Shown here one piece after another: positions 8,023 to 9,055 of a stretch of DNA of 9,055 nt. Source of the DNA: a bacterium. GTDB taxonomy: Bacteria; Atribacterota; JS1; SB-45; 34-128. Location of the stretch: positions 1-9,055 of the forward strand of contig JAHIPN010000079.1 of the NCBI GenBank assembly GCA_018894595.1, written 5' to 3'. The notes under the pieces were generated by a model that saw only the letters and a list, made by a program, of their open reading frames with translations, was not told the origin of the DNA and did not search any database. The position numbers and the translations under genes are program-made. Position 1 is the first letter of the stretch, and every line of letters begins with the position of its first letter.

Positions 8023-8538
8023 TTAGGATAATTTATCTTTTTCAATTCCTCTGATTTTTAAAAGCAATTTTTGGCTTATAATGACAACAGAAAATACAAA
8101 TTTATTTCTTATTGCTTGATTTGAATTTGATTCAAATAATCTTTTAGTATAATCATTGTAAAAAATCTTCCAGTAAGTTAAGTCATCAGATTTTTCTGAA
8201 ATATTTTTATTTTGGAATACATTCAGAATATGACTATGAGCAACTTCATTTCTTATTTCTGAAATTTTAATCAAATCTTGATAGATTTTCTTATCAATTA
8301 AACCCATACAGTAACATAAATCTGATCTACTCCGAAAAGAACTGAGAAAACCTTTATTGTGATTAAGAATCTGGTTAGCGGTTTTTCCTTTTTTCAAAGA
8401 AAGAGTTAATATATCATGAAGGCTTACATCTAAAAAATTTGTTCCAATTAATACACAGGCAAGATTAGTTCCATTTTTTAAAATTTCATAAAGACTTTTA
8501 ATTTCTTTAGATAAGTCATTTAAATCTAAAATTTCCAT
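8023..8538 (-). CDS. HEPN/MtlR-like helical protein with R-X4-H motif
   Basis: This 171-residue all-helical protein contains GLIDKKIYQDLIKISEIRNE followed by VAHS. This is the pattern of the MtlR-like HEPN branch: a G-L-I turn, then a helix ending in an R-X4-H motif (Arg96, His101). The founding member is annotated as mannitol operon repressor, but related small proteins in mobile regions are often found near toxins or defence genes, so no sugar role is implied. The ATG at 8538 has only GGA 5 nt ahead as a weak site. The frame is open for 21 more plausible codons (SSEKIKSVIARLDPFYFWKT after an ATA at 8601), again opening right after TAA AAA, so a longer form from AUA is possible. The SIR2 gene follows 310 bp downstream and the 70-residue gene precedes it. 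Confidence 0.8.
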   Translation of the reverse strand: MEILDLNDLSKEIKSLYEILKNGTNLACVLIGTNFLDVSLHDILTLSLKKGKTANQILNHNKGFLSSFRSRSDLCYCMGLIDKKIYQDLIKISEIRNEVAHSHILNVFQNKNISEKSDDLTYWKIFYNDYTKRLFESNSNQAIRNKFVFSVVIISQKLLLKIRGIEKDKLS

Positions 8539-8673
8539 AGTTTTCCAAAAATAAAAGGGATCAAGTCTTGCAATAACACTTTTTATCTTCTCGCTCGATA
8601 TTTTTTAATCACTCACAAATAGTAGACACCTATTTATCGTCCCTATTTAATCCTCCAATCTGAATTGCTCTTT

Positions 8674-8886
8674 TTAATCTTTATTTTTCTTAGATCGTTC
8701 AATAGCTTTTGGCAGTTCTTCCATTGCATTCTGGGCTAAATTCTTTAAGCTACCTTCCACTGGATCTCCACTTAATATTCCGAAAGTTAATGCTTTTATT
8801 GCTTTTCTAGTACCTCTTCTAATAGATCTACCAACAATATCTTCAGATGTAGTGTACGCTTTTTCATCATCCTCTTTCCGACCCAT
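8674..8886 (-). CDS. Small charged protein of unknown function
   Basis: I do not recognise this 70-residue protein. It has a charged N-terminus (MGRKEDDEK), an arginine-rich stretch (VGRSIRRGTRKAIKAL, 18-33), a short central segment with glycines (FGILSGDPVEGSL, 35-47) and a helical lysine-rich tail. No membrane helix, zinc site or clear DNA-binding motif is evident. The start is firm because GGAGG (8897-8893) sits 6 nt before the ATG, the strongest ribosome binding site in the window. It is the most upstream complete gene of the accessory block and lies 135 bp before the HEPN/MtlR-like gene (72 bp if that gene starts at 8601). A small regulator or antitoxin-like protein is conceivable, without direct evidence. 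Confidence 0.75.
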   Translation of the reverse strand: MGRKEDDEKAYTTSEDIVGRSIRRGTRKAIKALTFGILSGDPVEGSLKNLAQNAMEELPKAIERSKKNKD

Positions 8887-9055
8887 TTTTAACCTCCTCC
8901 ATTTTATTTATCATAATAGTATTAATTCAATTAGTATATACATCATGTACCAGGACACGGTTCTTTTTCACACTTCAAAAATATATACTTACCTTATTGA
9001 ATCGCCACCAGCAGTTAAAAGAATTAGTCTTTTTCAATTTTTCTATATCTCAATA
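8887..9055. other. Upstream region of the accessory block
   Basis: Apart from the ribosome binding site of the 70-residue gene I see no supported feature. A minus-strand frame entering from beyond 9055 and stopping at 9026-9024 gives nine residues (LRYRKIEKD) that could be the tail of an upstream gene, but this cannot be tested here. Confidence 0.3.

Overview
This window comes from a low-GC bacterial genome. The organism cannot be named from sequence alone, but the left third encodes an N-type (Na+-translocating family) F-ATPase. These are found in scattered, often anaerobic or marine/halophilic, bacteria and some archaea, usually as laterally acquired second ATPases. Every gene I can support is on the minus strand, so transcription runs from high to low coordinates.

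Right to left in the direction of transcription: (1) positions 5765-8886 are a very AT-rich accessory stretch. It holds a small charged protein of unknown function, a HEPN/MtlR-like protein with an R-X4-H motif, a possible 33-residue peptide, a SIR2-family protein (likely NADase type) and an Mrr-like restriction endonuclease. The SIR2 and Mrr genes are about 50 bp apart and look like one transcription unit. (2) Positions 3297-5660 hold two single-gene units: a second R-X4-H (HEPN-like) protein and a seven-segment membrane protein of unknown family. They are bounded by copies of a roughly 100-bp direct repeat (two full copies 88% or more identical, plus one partial copy). Each repeat lies downstream of a gene, and the two full copies begin with a tRNA T-arm-like sequence. 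(3) Positions 2949-3296 are largely non-coding and contain a good sigma70-type promoter for the ATPase operon. (4) Positions 1-2930 carry atpD-atpC-atpQ-atpR-atpB (the last cut by the window edge). This is the diagnostic N-ATPase order, with tight or overlapping junctions.

The ATPase genes form one machine: beta and epsilon of F1, AtpQ and AtpR as N-ATPase-specific membrane subunits, and subunit a of the ion channel. The accessory region looks like a defence islet. A nucleotide-binding SIR2 protein, a PD-(D/E)XK nuclease and two HEPN-like proteins are all typical toxic effectors or partners in anti-phage and toxin-antitoxin systems, but no complete named system is recognisable. The AT-rich accessory genes, the repeats and the tRNA-like ends suggest insertion next to the ATPase operon.

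Two accessory genes (5051-5560 and 8023-8538) have convincing in-frame coding sequence upstream of their first standard start codon. Both upstream extensions open just after a stop, at AAA ATA, so AUA initiation or a lost ATG is possible.
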